From: Alphaproteobacteria bacterium
GTDB taxonomy: Bacteria > Pseudomonadota > Alphaproteobacteria > MPNO01 > UBA2964
DNA length: 64,000 bases
Direction of reading: 5' to 3'
NCBI GenBank assembly: GCA_009377375.1
Contig: WHUE01000006.1
Coordinates: 21,859 to 85,858 of the forward strand
Under the pieces are notes generated by a model that did no database searches, was not told the origin of the DNA, and saw only the letters and a list, made by a program, of their open reading frames with translations. This document shows positions 1 to 9,327 of this stretch, piece by piece (position 1 is the first letter of the stretch; the number at the start of each line of letters is the position of its first letter). Position numbers and translations under genes: made by a program.

Positions 1-1262
1 TCGACCTGTCGCTGAAGCCGGTGCGGGACCGGAACGGCGCCGTGGCGAACGTGATCATGGAGGGGCGCGACATCACCGAGCTGCGCCTGCACCAGGAAAT
101 GCTGTTGCGGGCGCAGAAGATGGAGGCGGTGGGCGCGCTGACGGCGGGCGTGGCGCATGACTTCAACAATATCCTGACGGTGATTTCGGGCAATCTGGAG
201 ATTCTGGAGAAGACGGCGTCGCCCGGCGGGCGCGCTGCGAAACGCATTGGCCGTGCGGTGGAAGCGGTGTTTCGCGGCAAGGCGCTGACCCAGCAATTGC
301 TGACGTTCTCCCGCCGCCGCCGGCTCGATCTCAAGGTCGTCTCCATCAACGATCTCGTCGAACAGATGCGGGACATGTTCGCCACGCTCGGCGATGCGGT
401 GACAGTCCGCTTCGATCTGGACGAAGACCTGCCCCTTTGCGAGATCGATCCGGCGATTCTCGAAACAGTGCTGTTGAACATCGCCATCAACGCCCGGGAC
501 GCCATGCCCGAAGGCGGCACGCTCACCGTATCCACCGCGTCGCTGCGGCCGGACGACGACAGTTTCCGCGATGCGGTCGGGACGTTGCCGAGGGGCGTAT
601 ATGCGTGCCTGCGGCTGACGGATACCGGAACCGGCATGACCGAGGCGGTGCGGGATCATGCGTTCGATCCGTTCTTCACCACCAAGGGCGCGCGGGGCAA
701 CGGTCTCGGGTTGAGCATGGCCTATGGCTTCGTCAACCAGTCGGGCGGGGATATACAGATCGATTCGGAGCCGGACAGAGGCACGGAAATCCGGCTCTAC
801 TTCCCGGCGACCGACAAGCCGCTGCCCGCCGCCGTCGAGGTCGGGGAATCAGGGCGGGCCCCGGCCCCGAAGGGGCATTCGCGGCGTGTCTTGCTGGTCG
901 AGGACGACGACACGGTCCGTGCGACGACGGAGGAGGCGCTCTCCGCCATGGGCTTTTCGGTGGACGTCGCCGCAACGGGCGATTCGGCGATCGATCTCAT
1001 CCGCGCCGAAAGAAGCTATGATCTGATCCTGACCGATATGGTCATGCCGGGCACGAGCGGCGGGCCGGAAGTCGCGGCTGCCGCCCGCGCGGTTGCGCCC
1101 GGTACGCCGGTGATATTCTGCTCCGGATTTTCACATCAGTTTTCCGGCGACAGCGCGGCCCCGCGCGAGGGCGCGCATTTTCTCGCCAAGCCCTATCGCA
1201 TGCAGGAGCTCCACGCGCTCGTCGGTCGCGCACTCGAAAGCCGGGACCGCCATGTTGCCTGA
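1..1262 (+). CDS. Hybrid sensor histidine kinase, 5' end outside the window
   Basis: The reading frame is open from base 3, so the gene starts upstream; the GTG at 21 is an internal codon. The first ~20 visible residues look like the end of a PAS/PAC domain (EGRDITE). A HisKA dimerisation domain follows with the phospho-acceptor His in VAHDFNNIL, then a HATPase_c domain (N box NIAINARDAM, G boxes DTGTGM and GLGLSM). The C-terminal receiver has an acidic pocket (LLVEDDD), the phospho-Asp in LILTDMVMPG and the Lys in FLAKPYR. It probably autophosphorylates and passes phosphate to its own receiver. The OmpR-type regulator 100 nt downstream is a likely partner. The input signal lies in the missing N-terminus and cannot be judged. 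Confidence 0.93.
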   Translation, partial: DLSLKPVRDRNGAVANVIMEGRDITELRLHQEMLLRAQKMEAVGALTAGVAHDFNNILTVISGNLEILEKTASPGGRAAKRIGRAVEAVFRGKALTQQLLTFSRRRRLDLKVVSINDLVEQMRDMFATLGDAVTVRFDLDEDLPLCEIDPAILETVLLNIAINARDAMPEGGTLTVSTASLRPDDDSFRDAVGTLPRGVYACLRLTDTGTGMTEAVRDHAFDPFFTTKGARGNGLGLSMAYGFVNQSGGDIQIDSEPDRGTEIRLYFPATDKPLPAAVEVGESGRAPAPKGHSRRVLLVEDDDTVRATTEEALSAMGFSVDVAATGDSAIDLIRAERSYDLILTDMVMPGTSGGPEVAAAARAVAPGTPVIFCSGFSHQFSGDSAAPREGAHFLAKPYRMQELHALVGRALESRDRHVA

Positions 1263-1361
1263 CGATCAGCGATGCGACTGCCAATGCGGCTCATCGGGCC
1301 GGCCGGCCCTTCCGGACGCGGGATCGGTGCGGATCGCGCGGCGCTCAAAGGGGCATGGCCG

Positions 1362-2180
1362 ATGACGACGGAGGAAACGCTTCGTCAGCGCCGTCAGGGA
1401 GCGGAATCGGGCCGCGGTGCGAAAGGAAACGGCGTCAAGCAGCGCATCGTCGTTGTCGACGATGACGAGGCCATCTGCGAGATGATCCAGGACTACATGT
1501 CCGACGAAGGCTTTCTGGTTGCCACCGCGCTCGACGGGGTCGGACTGCATGCGGCCATTGCCGAGGCGCCGACCCAGCTGGTCATCCTGGATCTGAAGCT
1601 GCCGGACAAGGACGGGTTCGCCCTGGCGCGCGAGTTGCGCGAACACCACGCCGACATCGGCATCCTGATCCTGACCGGCAAGGACGATGTGGTCGACCGG
1701 GTCGCCGGGCTGGAGATCGGCGCCGACGATTATGTCACCAAGCCCTTCCATCTTCGCGAATTGCTGGCACGCGCGCGGTCCATCCTTCGCCGCCGCCAGC
1801 AGGATGCAGCGGCGGCGAACCCGGCCGATCCGGCGCCGCCCCTTCCTCGCGAGGACGGCCATCGGCGGTTCCGCTTTGCGGGGTGGACGCTCGATCTCAC
1901 GGTGCGGGAGCTTCGCGGCCCGGACGGATGCGCGGTTGCGCTTACGGGCGGCGAGTTCGACCTTCTGGTCACCTTTGTCGAGCATCCGGGGCGGCCGCTC
2001 AGCCGGGCTCAGATCCTCGACATGGCCCGCCATCGCGCCGCGGCCCCGTTCGATCGCAGCATCGACGTTCAGGTCGGCCGGCTGCGCCGGAAGATCGAAA
2101 TCGACCCGAAGCGGCCGAAGCTCATCAAGACGGTTCGCAACGCCGGCTACATGCTGGACGCCCCGGTCAGCCGGGCCTGA
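1362..2180 (+). CDS. OmpR/PhoB-family two-component response regulator
   Basis: The N-terminal receiver (~residues 27-145) has the acidic pair in VVVDDDEA, the phospho-Asp near residue 77 in LVILDLKLPD, the Thr in ILTGKDD and the Lys in VTKPFH. The C-terminal half is a winged-helix DNA-binding domain (LTGGEFDLL through RRKIEIDP to VRNAGYML). I chose the ATG at 1362 because a purine-rich AAAGGGG lies just upstream and the ~26 residues before the receiver are low-complexity; the track ORF begins 90 nt earlier. It follows the hybrid kinase in the same direction and probably acts with it. Targets cannot be named. Confidence 0.9.
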   Translation: MTTEETLRQRRQGAESGRGAKGNGVKQRIVVVDDDEAICEMIQDYMSDEGFLVATALDGVGLHAAIAEAPTQLVILDLKLPDKDGFALARELREHHADIGILILTGKDDVVDRVAGLEIGADDYVTKPFHLRELLARARSILRRRQQDAAAANPADPAPPLPREDGHRRFRFAGWTLDLTVRELRGPDGCAVALTGGEFDLLVTFVEHPGRPLSRAQILDMARHRAAAPFDRSIDVQVGRLRRKIEIDPKRPKLIKTVRNAGYMLDAPVSRA

Positions 2181-2272
2181 CGGTGCCCGCGGAACCATTT
2201 TTCACAGCCGCTGTTCTTCTATCGAGGTCCGGCCGCGTCGAGATCGGCTGTCGACCAGACAAGGAGAGGTTC

Positions 2273-2599
2273 ATGGCTGCATTTCTGATCGTTCACAGGC
2301 GCAACATCACGGATTCGGAAACGCTGAAGGAATACGCCAAGGGCGTCGAAAGCACGATCAAGGCGTTCGGCGGCGAGGTGGTCGTGCGCAGCGATAATTT
2401 CGACGTGCTGGAAGGTCACTGGACGCCGGGCAAGAAGCATGTCGATTCCCGCCCCGAACGGATCACCGTGGTCAAGTTCCCGGATATGCCGGCCCTGAAG
2501 TCGTGGTACGACTCCGACCAGTACGCCGAATTCAAGGTCATCCGCCAGAGCAGCTCGGATTCCGACGTCGTGGCGGTTCAGGGCGACGATCTGCGATAG
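2273..2599 (+). CDS. DUF1330 domain protein
   Basis: This 108-residue protein matches the DUF1330 family, a small dimeric alpha/beta-barrel fold related to ABM monooxygenases. The typical pattern is visible: an initial FLIVHRR strand, an EYAKGVESTIKAFGGEVVVR helix region, and a VVKFPDMPALKSWYDS motif with the Tyr/Asp environment usual for the family. The start at 2273 has a strong AAGGAGAGG ribosome-binding site 5 nt upstream; the longer track ORF from 1883 is an artefact overlapping the regulator. Members are found in stress and catabolic settings with no settled reaction. It is followed by a DJ-1-type gene, which suggests a small stress-related group. Confidence 0.8.
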   Translation: MAAFLIVHRRNITDSETLKEYAKGVESTIKAFGGEVVVRSDNFDVLEGHWTPGKKHVDSRPERITVVKFPDMPALKSWYDSDQYAEFKVIRQSSSDSDVVAVQGDDLR

Positions 2600-2717
2600 C
2601 GTGTCGTGCCGTGGACATTCGCACCGTCGGCGGGACGGATACTGGAACCCGGGCGAGCGCGTTGCGTTCAAAGAACAGCCCTGCCCGGCGCGAAGCCGGA
2701 TTCAGGAGGAGCACAGG

Positions 2718-3251
2718 ATGAAGGACCTGTCAGGACGGAAGATCGCCATACTGGCCACCGACGGCTTCGAGCAGAGCGAGCTCACGATGCCGTTTGAAAA
2801 GCTCGCGGCGGCCAACGGGGATGTGCACGTGATCTCGATCCAGCCCGGCAGCATACGGGGCTGGAACAAGGATCACTGGGACAAGTCCGTGCCCGTGGAC
2901 AGGACGCTCGACGACGTGCGGCCGGACGACTACGAGGTGCTGGTGCTGCCTGGCGGACAGATCAACCCCGATGTGCTGCGCACGAACGAGGCCGCCGTCG
3001 CCTTCGTCCGCGATTTCGTCGCGGCGGGCAAGCCCGTCGCCGCCATCTGCCACGGGCCGTGGATGCTGGTGGAGGCCGGGGTGGTGAAGGGGCGCAAGCT
3101 TACGTCCTACCATTCCATCCGGACCGACATGAAGAATGCCGGCGCGAACTGGACCGATCAGGAGGTCGTGGTGGACGGCAACCTGATCACCAGCCGCAAC
3201 CCCGACGACCTGCCGGCCTTCATAGAAAAGATCGCGGAGGCCGCCGCGTAG
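2718..3251 (+). CDS. DJ-1/PfpI-family protein, type 1 glutamine amidotransferase-like
   Basis: A 177-residue single-domain member of the DJ-1/PfpI superfamily. The nucleophile-elbow Cys is near residue 111 in AAICHGPWML, the conserved Glu is in DGFEQSEL near residue 18, and the strand LVLPGGQINPD is typical. PfpI/YhbO-type proteins are reported as glyoxalase III, deglycase-like or stress chaperone proteins; the sequence does not separate these. The ATG at 2718 is preceded by CAGGAGGA. The track ORF starts earlier at 2601, but that extra piece is arginine- and proline-rich and has no ribosome-binding site. It is co-directional with the DUF1330 gene 118 nt upstream. Confidence 0.87.
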   Translation: MKDLSGRKIAILATDGFEQSELTMPFEKLAAANGDVHVISIQPGSIRGWNKDHWDKSVPVDRTLDDVRPDDYEVLVLPGGQINPDVLRTNEAAVAFVRDFVAAGKPVAAICHGPWMLVEAGVVKGRKLTSYHSIRTDMKNAGANWTDQEVVVDGNLITSRNPDDLPAFIEKIAEAAA

Positions 3252-3271
3252 ACGGCGCAGGCCCCGGGGTT

Positions 3272-3565
3272 TCAGCGGGCGAGTTCGTAGTGCTTGATGG
3301 AAACCTCGGCGCCCCGGATATTGCGGTTGTGGCGCTTGATCTCCTGGTGATCCTCGGTCTCCAGATACTTCCGGATGCTTTCTTCGCTGTCCCATTCGGA
3401 ATAGGAGATGAATTCGCCCGGGGCGTCCGTGCACCGCAACAGCTCTTCGGTAAGACAGCCTTTCTGCTGGATCATCAGCGGCGCGCATTTCGTCTTCCAG
3501 TTTTCCTGCGCCTGCTTTGCCTGGTCGGCCGGAACACGGACGTAGATCAGTCGCACTATGGACAT
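3272..3565 (-). CDS. Antibiotic biosynthesis monooxygenase (ABM) domain protein
   Basis: This 97-residue protein has the single ferredoxin-like ABM fold pattern: an opening strand MSIVRLIYVRV, a central GEFISYSEWDSEESIRKYLET, and a closing strand. Many ABM proteins act as small dimeric monooxygenases or haem-handling enzymes, others have no known activity. The start at 3565 was chosen because CAGGAGAAAG lies just upstream; the longer track ORF from 3724 adds ~53 unlikely residues. It converges with the DJ-1-like gene and diverges from the next small ORF. Confidence 0.72.
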   Translation of the reverse strand: MSIVRLIYVRVPADQAKQAQENWKTKCAPLMIQQKGCLTEELLRCTDAPGEFISYSEWDSEESIRKYLETEDHQEIKRHNRNIRGAEVSIKHYELAR

Positions 3566-3707
3566 TGCCTTTCTCCTGTCGTGGGCGGAGGCACCGGCCC
3601 CGGTCCGTTTCTCCACTACCGAAACGCAGCGATGCGGATTTTGTTTCCGCGCTCCGAACTTGCCTGCGGGCCGGCGCATGGCCATGTGAAAAGCTCCTGC
3701 GGCATCC

Positions 3708-3938
3708 ATGAGCGGCCTCGGCATGGGCGGATCGGCGAGAGGAACGGTTCTGAAGACCGTGTCGGACTATCGGGCGGCTCTTCGGCGCGTCGCGGAGCTT
3801 CGCGGCGAGGGCGAGAGGGCGGAGACGAACATGGATCTCGCCGATCTCGAAGGCGCCATCGCGCGCTATGTCGCGAAGCCGGACCGGCCCGCAACGAGGA
3901 AGGGGCGGCCGAAGGAGGGAAGCTCCGACACCACCTGA
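3708..3938 (+). CDS. Small hypothetical protein (76 aa)
   Basis: Not recognised with certainty. The segment TVSDYRAALRRVAELRG followed by LADLEGAIARYV resembles the N-terminal helix-turn region found before the HTH domain of HigA-like antitoxins, but no HTH follows and the tail is Lys/Arg/Pro-rich (PATRKGRPKEG). It could be a truncated antitoxin-like gene or an unrelated short protein. The ribosome-binding site is poor. No toxin-like partner is visible beside it. Confidence 0.35.
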   Translation: MSGLGMGGSARGTVLKTVSDYRAALRRVAELRGEGERAETNMDLADLEGAIARYVAKPDRPATRKGRPKEGSSDTT

Positions 3939-4056
3939 CGCGGGGGCCGCGGCGCCGTCGGAGAGCGCTTCTGTTCCCCGTCCCGGCCGGAAGGGGGAAT
4001 AACGGCGCGCCGAAAGCGTCTCAACCGGTGGGCCCTGCGCTTACGGGAGACAGCAG

Positions 4057-4473
4057 ATGGAACTGAGAGAAATCATGACAGCCGATGTCTGCATCATCGC
4101 GCCCACGGCGACCATAGGCGCCGCCGCGCGCATGATGCGGGAAAAGAATATCGGCATGCTGCCGGTCGGCGAGAACGACCGGCTGGTCGGATCGATCACC
4201 GACCGCGACATCGCCATCAAGGGCGCCGCCGACGACAAGGACCCGGGGGCTACGTCGGTGCGCGAGGTCATGTCGGAGCGCATCGTCTATGGCTTCGAGG
4301 ACCAGTCGGTGGAAGATGGCGCCCGCCTGATGGGTGAGAACCAGATTCGCCGCCTGCCCGTGCTCAACCGGGACAAGCGCATGGTCGGCATCGTCTCGCT
4401 CGGAGACGTCGCGGAACGCTGCGGGAACGCGGCGCCCGCCGGCGAGACACTGGCCGCCGTGTCGCGGGGCTGA
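4057..4473 (+). CDS. CBS-domain pair protein
   Basis: A 138-residue protein made of two tandem CBS motifs forming one Bateman module. The first runs from EIMTADVCIIAPTATI to GSITDRDIAIK, the second from VREVMSERIVYGF to MVGIVSLGDVAE. The GSITDRDI and GIVSLGDV strands are the typical adenosine-nucleotide-binding ends. Stand-alone pairs usually sense AMP/ATP or SAM and act as regulators; the partner is unknown. GGGAGACAGCAG precedes the ATG. It converges with the D-aminoacylase gene 11 nt downstream. Confidence 0.88.
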   Translation: MELREIMTADVCIIAPTATIGAAARMMREKNIGMLPVGENDRLVGSITDRDIAIKGAADDKDPGATSVREVMSERIVYGFEDQSVEDGARLMGENQIRRLPVLNRDKRMVGIVSLGDVAERCGNAAPAGETLAAVSRG

Positions 4474-4484
4474 GCCGCGCGGAC

Positions 4485-6089
4485 CTATCGGGAATTCGCC
4501 GCCGGTTGCCGCCGCAGGACCTGACCGGGAAGGGCGCCGGTGTGGCGCTCCTGCTCCAGCACCGACACGCCGTTGACGAAGACTGCATCGATGCCCGTGG
4601 CGTACCGGTGCGGGTCCTGATAGGTGGCGCGCTCGGCGACCGTGTCGGGATCGAAAACCGTGATATCCGCGCGCCAACCTTCGCGCAGCAGCCCCCGGTC
4701 CGCGAGCCCGAGGGCGGCGGCGCTGGCGCCGGTCATCTTGTGCACCGCCGTATGCAGCGGCAGCAGTCCCAGATCGCGGGCGTAATGGCCGAGCACCTTC
4801 GCGAAGGTGCCGTAGAACCGCGGATGCGGCTTGCCCTGGCCGGTGACGCCGTAAGGCGCGACCGAGTTTCCGTCCGAGCCGATCATGATCGCCGGTGAAC
4901 GGATGAGCGTCTGCACGTCATCCTCCGAGATGGAGGAGACAAGCACGCGGGTCTGCGCCCGGTCCTCGACGATGTAGTCCAGCGCGGTCTCGAACCCGTC
5001 CCTGCCGCGCTCCGCGGCGATCTCGGCGATGGTGCGTCCGGCATATTGGGGGAGGTCGGGCGATATCGAGATGCGGATCGCGTCCCAGTCGGGGATGCGG
5101 CCGAAATTATTGAGCCCGTCCGCCTCCACCTCGCAGCGCACGCGGGTGCGCGCCTCCGCATCGCCGAGCCGCGCCAGCAGGGCGTCCACCCCGCCTTCCT
5201 GCAGCCAGGCAGGAAACAGGTTCTTGAGCGGGTTGCTGGCGGCGACATAGGGATACTGGTCGCAATCGATGGCTACCCCCCGCGCCCGCGCCGCGGCCAG
5301 CAGGTCGAGCAGCGTCTGCGCGCCACCCCAGTTGTCGGTGCCCGACAGCTTCACGTGGACGATCTGGACATGGACGCCGGTGCGCTCGCCGAATTCGATG
5401 GCTTCCTGCACCGAATCGAACACGGTGTTGGACTCGTCCCGCAGATGGGTGAAGTAGAGCCCGCCGCGCCGGCGCAGCACGGAACCGAGCTCCACCAGTT
5501 CCTCGCCCTCCGCATAGGAGCCCGGCGCGGTGAACAGCCCCGACGACATGCCGATGGCGCCGGCCTCCAGCGCCTCCTCCAGCAGCCGCTTCATCTGCTC
5601 CAGCTCGGCGGGTTCGGGCGGCCGGTCCTCGAGCCCCATGGTCATCAGCCGCAGCGTGTTGTGGCCGACCAGCATTGCCCGGTTGACCGCGGTCTGCGGA
5701 TAACCCTCCAGATAGCCGGCGTAGCCGGTCTCGAAAAACGTCAGCCACGGCGCGCTCGGGCTCAGATAGTCGCGGATCAGCTCGACCTTGCCGGGCAGGA
5801 CGGGCGCGCAGGAATAGCCGCAATGGCCGATCACCTCGGTCGTCACGCCCTGGCGGATCTTGCTTTCCGCCTGCGGCATCAGCGGCAGCGTCCAGTCGGA
5901 ATGGGTCTTGATGTCGATGAATCCAGGACAGACGATCCTGCCTGCGGCATCGATCTCCCTCGCCCCGCCCGCGGTCAGGTCGTTGCCGATGGCGGCGATG
6001 CGCCCGTTTCGGACGGCGACGTCGGCGCGTGCGCCCGGCGCGCCCGATCCGTCGATGACCGTGCCGCCGCGAATGATGAAATCGTCCAT
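4485..6089 (-). CDS. N-acyl-D-amino-acid deacylase family amidohydrolase (D-aminoacylase)
   Basis: A 534-residue metal-dependent amidohydrolase. It has the N-terminal beta-sandwich start (IIRGGTVIDGSGAPG), the metal-site strand GFIDIKTHSDW (in place of the usual HTHDD/HSHYD form), the D-aminoacylase segment IGHCGYSCAPV with its metal-associated Cys, and the SSGLFTAPGSYA motif of the family. Members release D-amino acids from N-acyl-D-amino acids. It ends a co-directional minus-strand run with a second amidohydrolase and an aminotransferase, divergent from a peptide-type ABC transporter. A route that imports, deacylates and transaminates an amide substrate is plausible. Confidence 0.85.
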   Translation of the reverse strand: MDDFIIRGGTVIDGSGAPGARADVAVRNGRIAAIGNDLTAGGAREIDAAGRIVCPGFIDIKTHSDWTLPLMPQAESKIRQGVTTEVIGHCGYSCAPVLPGKVELIRDYLSPSAPWLTFFETGYAGYLEGYPQTAVNRAMLVGHNTLRLMTMGLEDRPPEPAELEQMKRLLEEALEAGAIGMSSGLFTAPGSYAEGEELVELGSVLRRRGGLYFTHLRDESNTVFDSVQEAIEFGERTGVHVQIVHVKLSGTDNWGGAQTLLDLLAAARARGVAIDCDQYPYVAASNPLKNLFPAWLQEGGVDALLARLGDAEARTRVRCEVEADGLNNFGRIPDWDAIRISISPDLPQYAGRTIAEIAAERGRDGFETALDYIVEDRAQTRVLVSSISEDDVQTLIRSPAIMIGSDGNSVAPYGVTGQGKPHPRFYGTFAKVLGHYARDLGLLPLHTAVHKMTGASAAALGLADRGLLREGWRADITVFDPDTVAERATYQDPHRYATGIDAVFVNGVSVLEQERHTGALPGQVLRRQPAANSR

Positions 6090-6127
6090 GGCCCGCCGCC
6101 GGTTATTTCCGCGACACCCGGGCGCCG

Positions 6128-7789
6128 CTACGCATCCAGCCCGTCGGCGCCGTCGCGCATGAACGCGACCTTGCCGTTGACCACGGTCATATCCACCGGG
6201 ATGTCCTTGATGTTCTCCGGCGCCACCTCGTACGGGTTCTCGGCCAGAACGGCGAAGTCGGCGAGCTTGCCGGTCTCGATGGAGCCCTTGATCTTCTCCT
6301 CGAACGCGTTGTAGGCGGCGTTGATCGTGAACATCCGGATCGCTTCGCGCACGCTGACGGCCTGGTCGGCGCCGACCGTCTTGCCGGTCCAGGTGCGGCG
6401 CGAGACGGCGGTGCCGAGGTCGCGCAGCGAATCCAGCGGCCAGTAGGCCGGCCCGTCCGAGCCGGAGGTGATCTGCAGCCCCGCATCCAGCATGTCGCGG
6501 ACGTTGAAGCTGCCCTCCAGCCGCTCGTCGCCGATGCAGGCCAGCAGTGAGTCCCAGATGTAGTGCATGAACGGGATGTTCGGCACCGGCAGGATGCCGT
6601 TGCGGACGATGACGTCCATACGCTCGTCGTTGACCAGCCAGTTGCCCAGATGCTCCACCCGGTGCCGGTGGTCGGCGCGCGGATCGGCCGTGATCGCCTT
6701 TTCAAGCGAGTGCAGCGCCATGTCCATCGCCACGTCGCCGATGGCGTGGATGCAGACCCGGTGTCCGGCGCGGTGATAGGCCTCGACCGTCTCGTCCAGC
6801 TCGTCCTGCTCGATGCGGATCAGCCCTTCGTGGCAGGGGTCGTCGACATAGGGCTCGTAGAACTTGGCGACATGGCCGGTGATGCCGCCGTCGATGGACA
6901 TCTTCACCCCGCCGATGCGCAGCCAGTCATTGCCGAACCCGGTCTTGATGCCGAGGTTGAGCAGGCTCTCCTTCTTGATCTGCGCCTCGATCACGCGGAT
7001 CAGGAGGGAGACGCGGATCGGCAGCCGCTCCTCGGCCACCAGCTCCTGATAGGCGCGGATGCTCTCGTGGTTGGTGACAATGTCATGGATGTTGGTGATG
7101 CCGCGCGCGAGGCAGCGCTCGGCCGCGAACATCACCCCCGCCTTCATCTGCTCGTAGGAATAGGTCGGCATGATGTTGCGCACCATGTACTGCGCGCGTT
7201 CGACCAGCTTGCCGGTAGGCGCGCCGTCGTCGTCGAACTCGATGGCGCCGCCGGCGGGCGCGCTGCTCATGCTGTTGATGCCCGCCGCCTCCAGCGCCCT
7301 CGAGTTGGCGATGGTGATATGCGCGCCGAAATTGATCACCGTCGGGTGGTCGGGCGCGACCGCGTCCAGATCATGCCGGTTGGGGAAGCGGCCGTCCGGC
7401 ATGCGGAAATCCTGCATCGGGCTGCCATGCGCGACCACCCACGTACCCGACGCCTGGGCCCTCGCCTGCTCGCCGATCTTCTCGCATATCTGCGCGATGG
7501 ACCGCACGTTGGAATAGAAGTCGCGGCAGTCGATCCGGTGCATCATCGACGCGCCGCCATCGGCGAAATGCACGTGCGGGTCGGTCAGCCCGGGCAGCAC
7601 GCAGCGGCCCTTCAGGTCGATCTTCTTCGTGCGGCCGTCGGCCAGCGCCTCGATGTCGCGGGCGCTGCCCACCGCGCCGATGGTGCCGCCCCAGACGGCC
7701 ACCGCCTCCGCTTGGCTGTCCCCGGCGTCGGCGGTCAGCACGGTGGCATTGGTCAGCACCAGGTCGGGGCTCAGCGCGGTAACACTCAT
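6128..7789 (-). CDS. YtcJ-like amidohydrolase
   Basis: A 553-residue amidohydrolase of the YtcJ/exoenzyme-regulatory-protein AepA type: N-terminal LTNATVLTADAGDSQAEAVAV, metal site LPGLTDPHVHFADGG, a central VCIHAIGDVAMDMALHSLE (second metal/His region), and late ITSGSDGPAYWPLDSL with the catalytic Asp region. I take the ATG at 7789 because GGAGAGAAAGGAC sits before it; the track start at 7825 would overlap the aminotransferase end by 11 nt. Substrates of YtcJ-like enzymes are mostly unknown, with formamide and N-substituted amides reported. It is flanked by D-aminoacylase and aminotransferase genes on the same strand. Confidence 0.83.
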   Translation of the reverse strand: MSVTALSPDLVLTNATVLTADAGDSQAEAVAVWGGTIGAVGSARDIEALADGRTKKIDLKGRCVLPGLTDPHVHFADGGASMMHRIDCRDFYSNVRSIAQICEKIGEQARAQASGTWVVAHGSPMQDFRMPDGRFPNRHDLDAVAPDHPTVINFGAHITIANSRALEAAGINSMSSAPAGGAIEFDDDGAPTGKLVERAQYMVRNIMPTYSYEQMKAGVMFAAERCLARGITNIHDIVTNHESIRAYQELVAEERLPIRVSLLIRVIEAQIKKESLLNLGIKTGFGNDWLRIGGVKMSIDGGITGHVAKFYEPYVDDPCHEGLIRIEQDELDETVEAYHRAGHRVCIHAIGDVAMDMALHSLEKAITADPRADHRHRVEHLGNWLVNDERMDVIVRNGILPVPNIPFMHYIWDSLLACIGDERLEGSFNVRDMLDAGLQITSGSDGPAYWPLDSLRDLGTAVSRRTWTGKTVGADQAVSVREAIRMFTINAAYNAFEEKIKGSIETGKLADFAVLAENPYEVAPENIKDIPVDMTVVNGKVAFMRDGADGLDA

Positions 7790-7814
7790 GATAATGTCCT
7801 TTCTCTCCTCATTT

Positions 7815-9146
7815 TCAGGCGACATGGCGGAGCGCTGCGGCCAGCGTCTCCGTCATGCGGTCGATCTCGTCCTTCTCCACGATCAGCGGCGGGGCCAGCG
7901 CGAGGGTGTCGGCGGTCTGGCGCACCAGCACGCCGGCCTCGAAACAGTCGCGGAACACGTCGTAGCCGCGCGCGCCCGGCGCGCCGTCGCGCGGCGCCAG
8001 CTCCACCGCGCCGACCAGGCCGATGTTCCGGATGTCGGCGACATGCGGCAGGCCCTTCAGCCCGTGGATCGCGTCCTCGAAATACCGGGCCAGCGCGCCG
8101 GCGCGGTCGAACAGCCCGTCGCCGGCATAGATGTCGAGCGCGGCCAGCCCCGCGGCGCAGGCCAGCGGATGGGCGGAATAGGTATAGCCGTGGAAAAGCT
8201 CGACGGCCCCTTGGGGGGCGGCGTCCGTCACCGCGTCGTAGATAGCGTCCTGCACCGCGACCGCCGACATCGGCACCGCGCCGTTGGTCAGCCCCTTTGC
8301 CAGCGTCATGATGTCCGCGCGCACGCCGAACCTTTCCGCGGCGAAGGCGCTGCCGAGCCGCCCGAACCCGGTGATGACCTCGTCCAGGATCAGCAATATG
8401 CCGTGCGCGTCGCAGATCGCGCGCAGCCGTTCCAGATAGCCGACGGGCGGGACCAGCACGCCGGTGGAGCCGGCCATCGGCTCGACGATCACCGCGGCGA
8501 CGGTGCTGGCGTCGTGCAGCGCGACCAGCCGCGTCAGGTCCTCCGCCAGATCGGCGCCGTATTCCGGCTGGCCGCGGCTGAAGGCGTTGCGCGCCGGGTC
8601 GTGGGTGTGGCGCAGATGGTCCACGCCGCCCAGCATGTTGCCGAACTGCTTGCGGTTGTTGGAAATACCGCCGACGGCGGTGCCGCCGAACCCGACCCCG
8701 TGATAGCCGCGCTCCCGCCCGATGAAGCGGGTGCGCGTCCCCTCGCCCCGCGCCCGATGATAGGCCAACGCGATCTTGAGCGCGGTATCCACCGCCTCCG
8801 AGCCGGAGCAGGCGAAGAACGCGCGGTCGAGCCCCTCCGGCAGCATGCCGGTCAGCCGCGCGGCGAGCGCGAACGCAAGCGGGTGCCCCATCTGGAAGGC
8901 GGTGGAATAGTCCAGCCGGTCCGCCTGCGTCTTGATGGCCTCGGCGATGCGCCGCCGCCCGTGCCCGGCGTTGACGCACCACATGCCGGAAATGCCGTCC
9001 AGCACCTGCCGGCCGTCCTCGGTCGTGTAGTACATGCCCTCGGCAGCGACAAACATCCGCGGCGCCGCCTTGAACTGGCGGTTGGCCGTGAACGGCATCC
9101 AGTAGGGGCCGAGGTCGTTCGCCATGACGCGCGGGGTGTCGGGCAT
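7815..9146 (-). CDS. Class III PLP-dependent aminotransferase
   Basis: A 443-residue omega-amino-acid:pyruvate type transaminase. Visible features are the N-terminal [16 protein letters not shown] segment shared by beta-alanine/omega-transaminases, the cofactor Asp in [12 protein letters not shown], the Schiff-base Lys in [13 protein letters not shown], and the substrate-loop [16 protein letters not shown]. The start at 9146 is preceded by AAGGACACCC; the track ORF to 9512 runs through the divergent ABC gene and is not real. An 18-bp palindrome lies 22 nt upstream, within the probable promoter. It probably transaminates an amine or omega-amino acid released by the adjoining hydrolases (inference). 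Confidence 0.88.
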   Translation of the reverse strand: MPDTPRVMANDLGPYWMPFTANRQFKAAPRMFVAAEGMYYTTEDGRQVLDGISGMWCVNAGHGRRRIAEAIKTQADRLDYSTAFQMGHPLAFALAARLTGMLPEGLDRAFFACSGSEAVDTALKIALAYHRARGEGTRTRFIGRERGYHGVGFGGTAVGGISNNRKQFGNMLGGVDHLRHTHDPARNAFSRGQPEYGADLAEDLTRLVALHDASTVAAVIVEPMAGSTGVLVPPVGYLERLRAICDAHGILLILDEVITGFGRLGSAFAAERFGVRADIMTLAKGLTNGAVPMSAVAVQDAIYDAVTDAAPQGAVELFHGYTYSAHPLACAAGLAALDIYAGDGLFDRAGALARYFEDAIHGLKGLPHVADIRNIGLVGAVELAPRDGAPGARGYDVFRDCFEAGVLVRQTADTLALAPPLIVEKDEIDRMTETLAAALRHVA

Positions 9147-9167
9147 GGGTGTCCTTGTGCGCGGATA

Positions 9168-9185
9168 TGTACGGCTCACCGTACA
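9168..9185. promoter_or_regulatory. Perfect 18-bp inverted repeat in a divergent promoter, likely operator
   Basis: TGTACGGCTCACCGTACA has 7-bp arms that are exact reverse complements around a 4-nt centre. It lies 22 nt upstream of the aminotransferase start and ~140 nt before the first ABC gene. There is no T-run, so it does not look like a terminator. The size and symmetry fit a dimeric TetR- or GntR-type repressor site, but no such regulator gene lies in the window. Confidence 0.55.
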
Positions 9186-9327
9186 GGCTGAAATCGTGCA
9201 CCGGCAATCGGCATCCGGCAAGGGCGCGATCCGACGAAGGTGTGACAAGCCGATCCGTTTCATGTGTAATGCCCTGCGTTGTGCCGCGACAGGGCGCGGC
9301 GGCGTGCGACAGGAAAGCATCGATCTG

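Noticed and set aside
5350-5360. TTCACGTGGAC as a second parS
   Set aside because: Only the central CACGTG is symmetrical; the outer arms do not match, and it lies inside a coding region.
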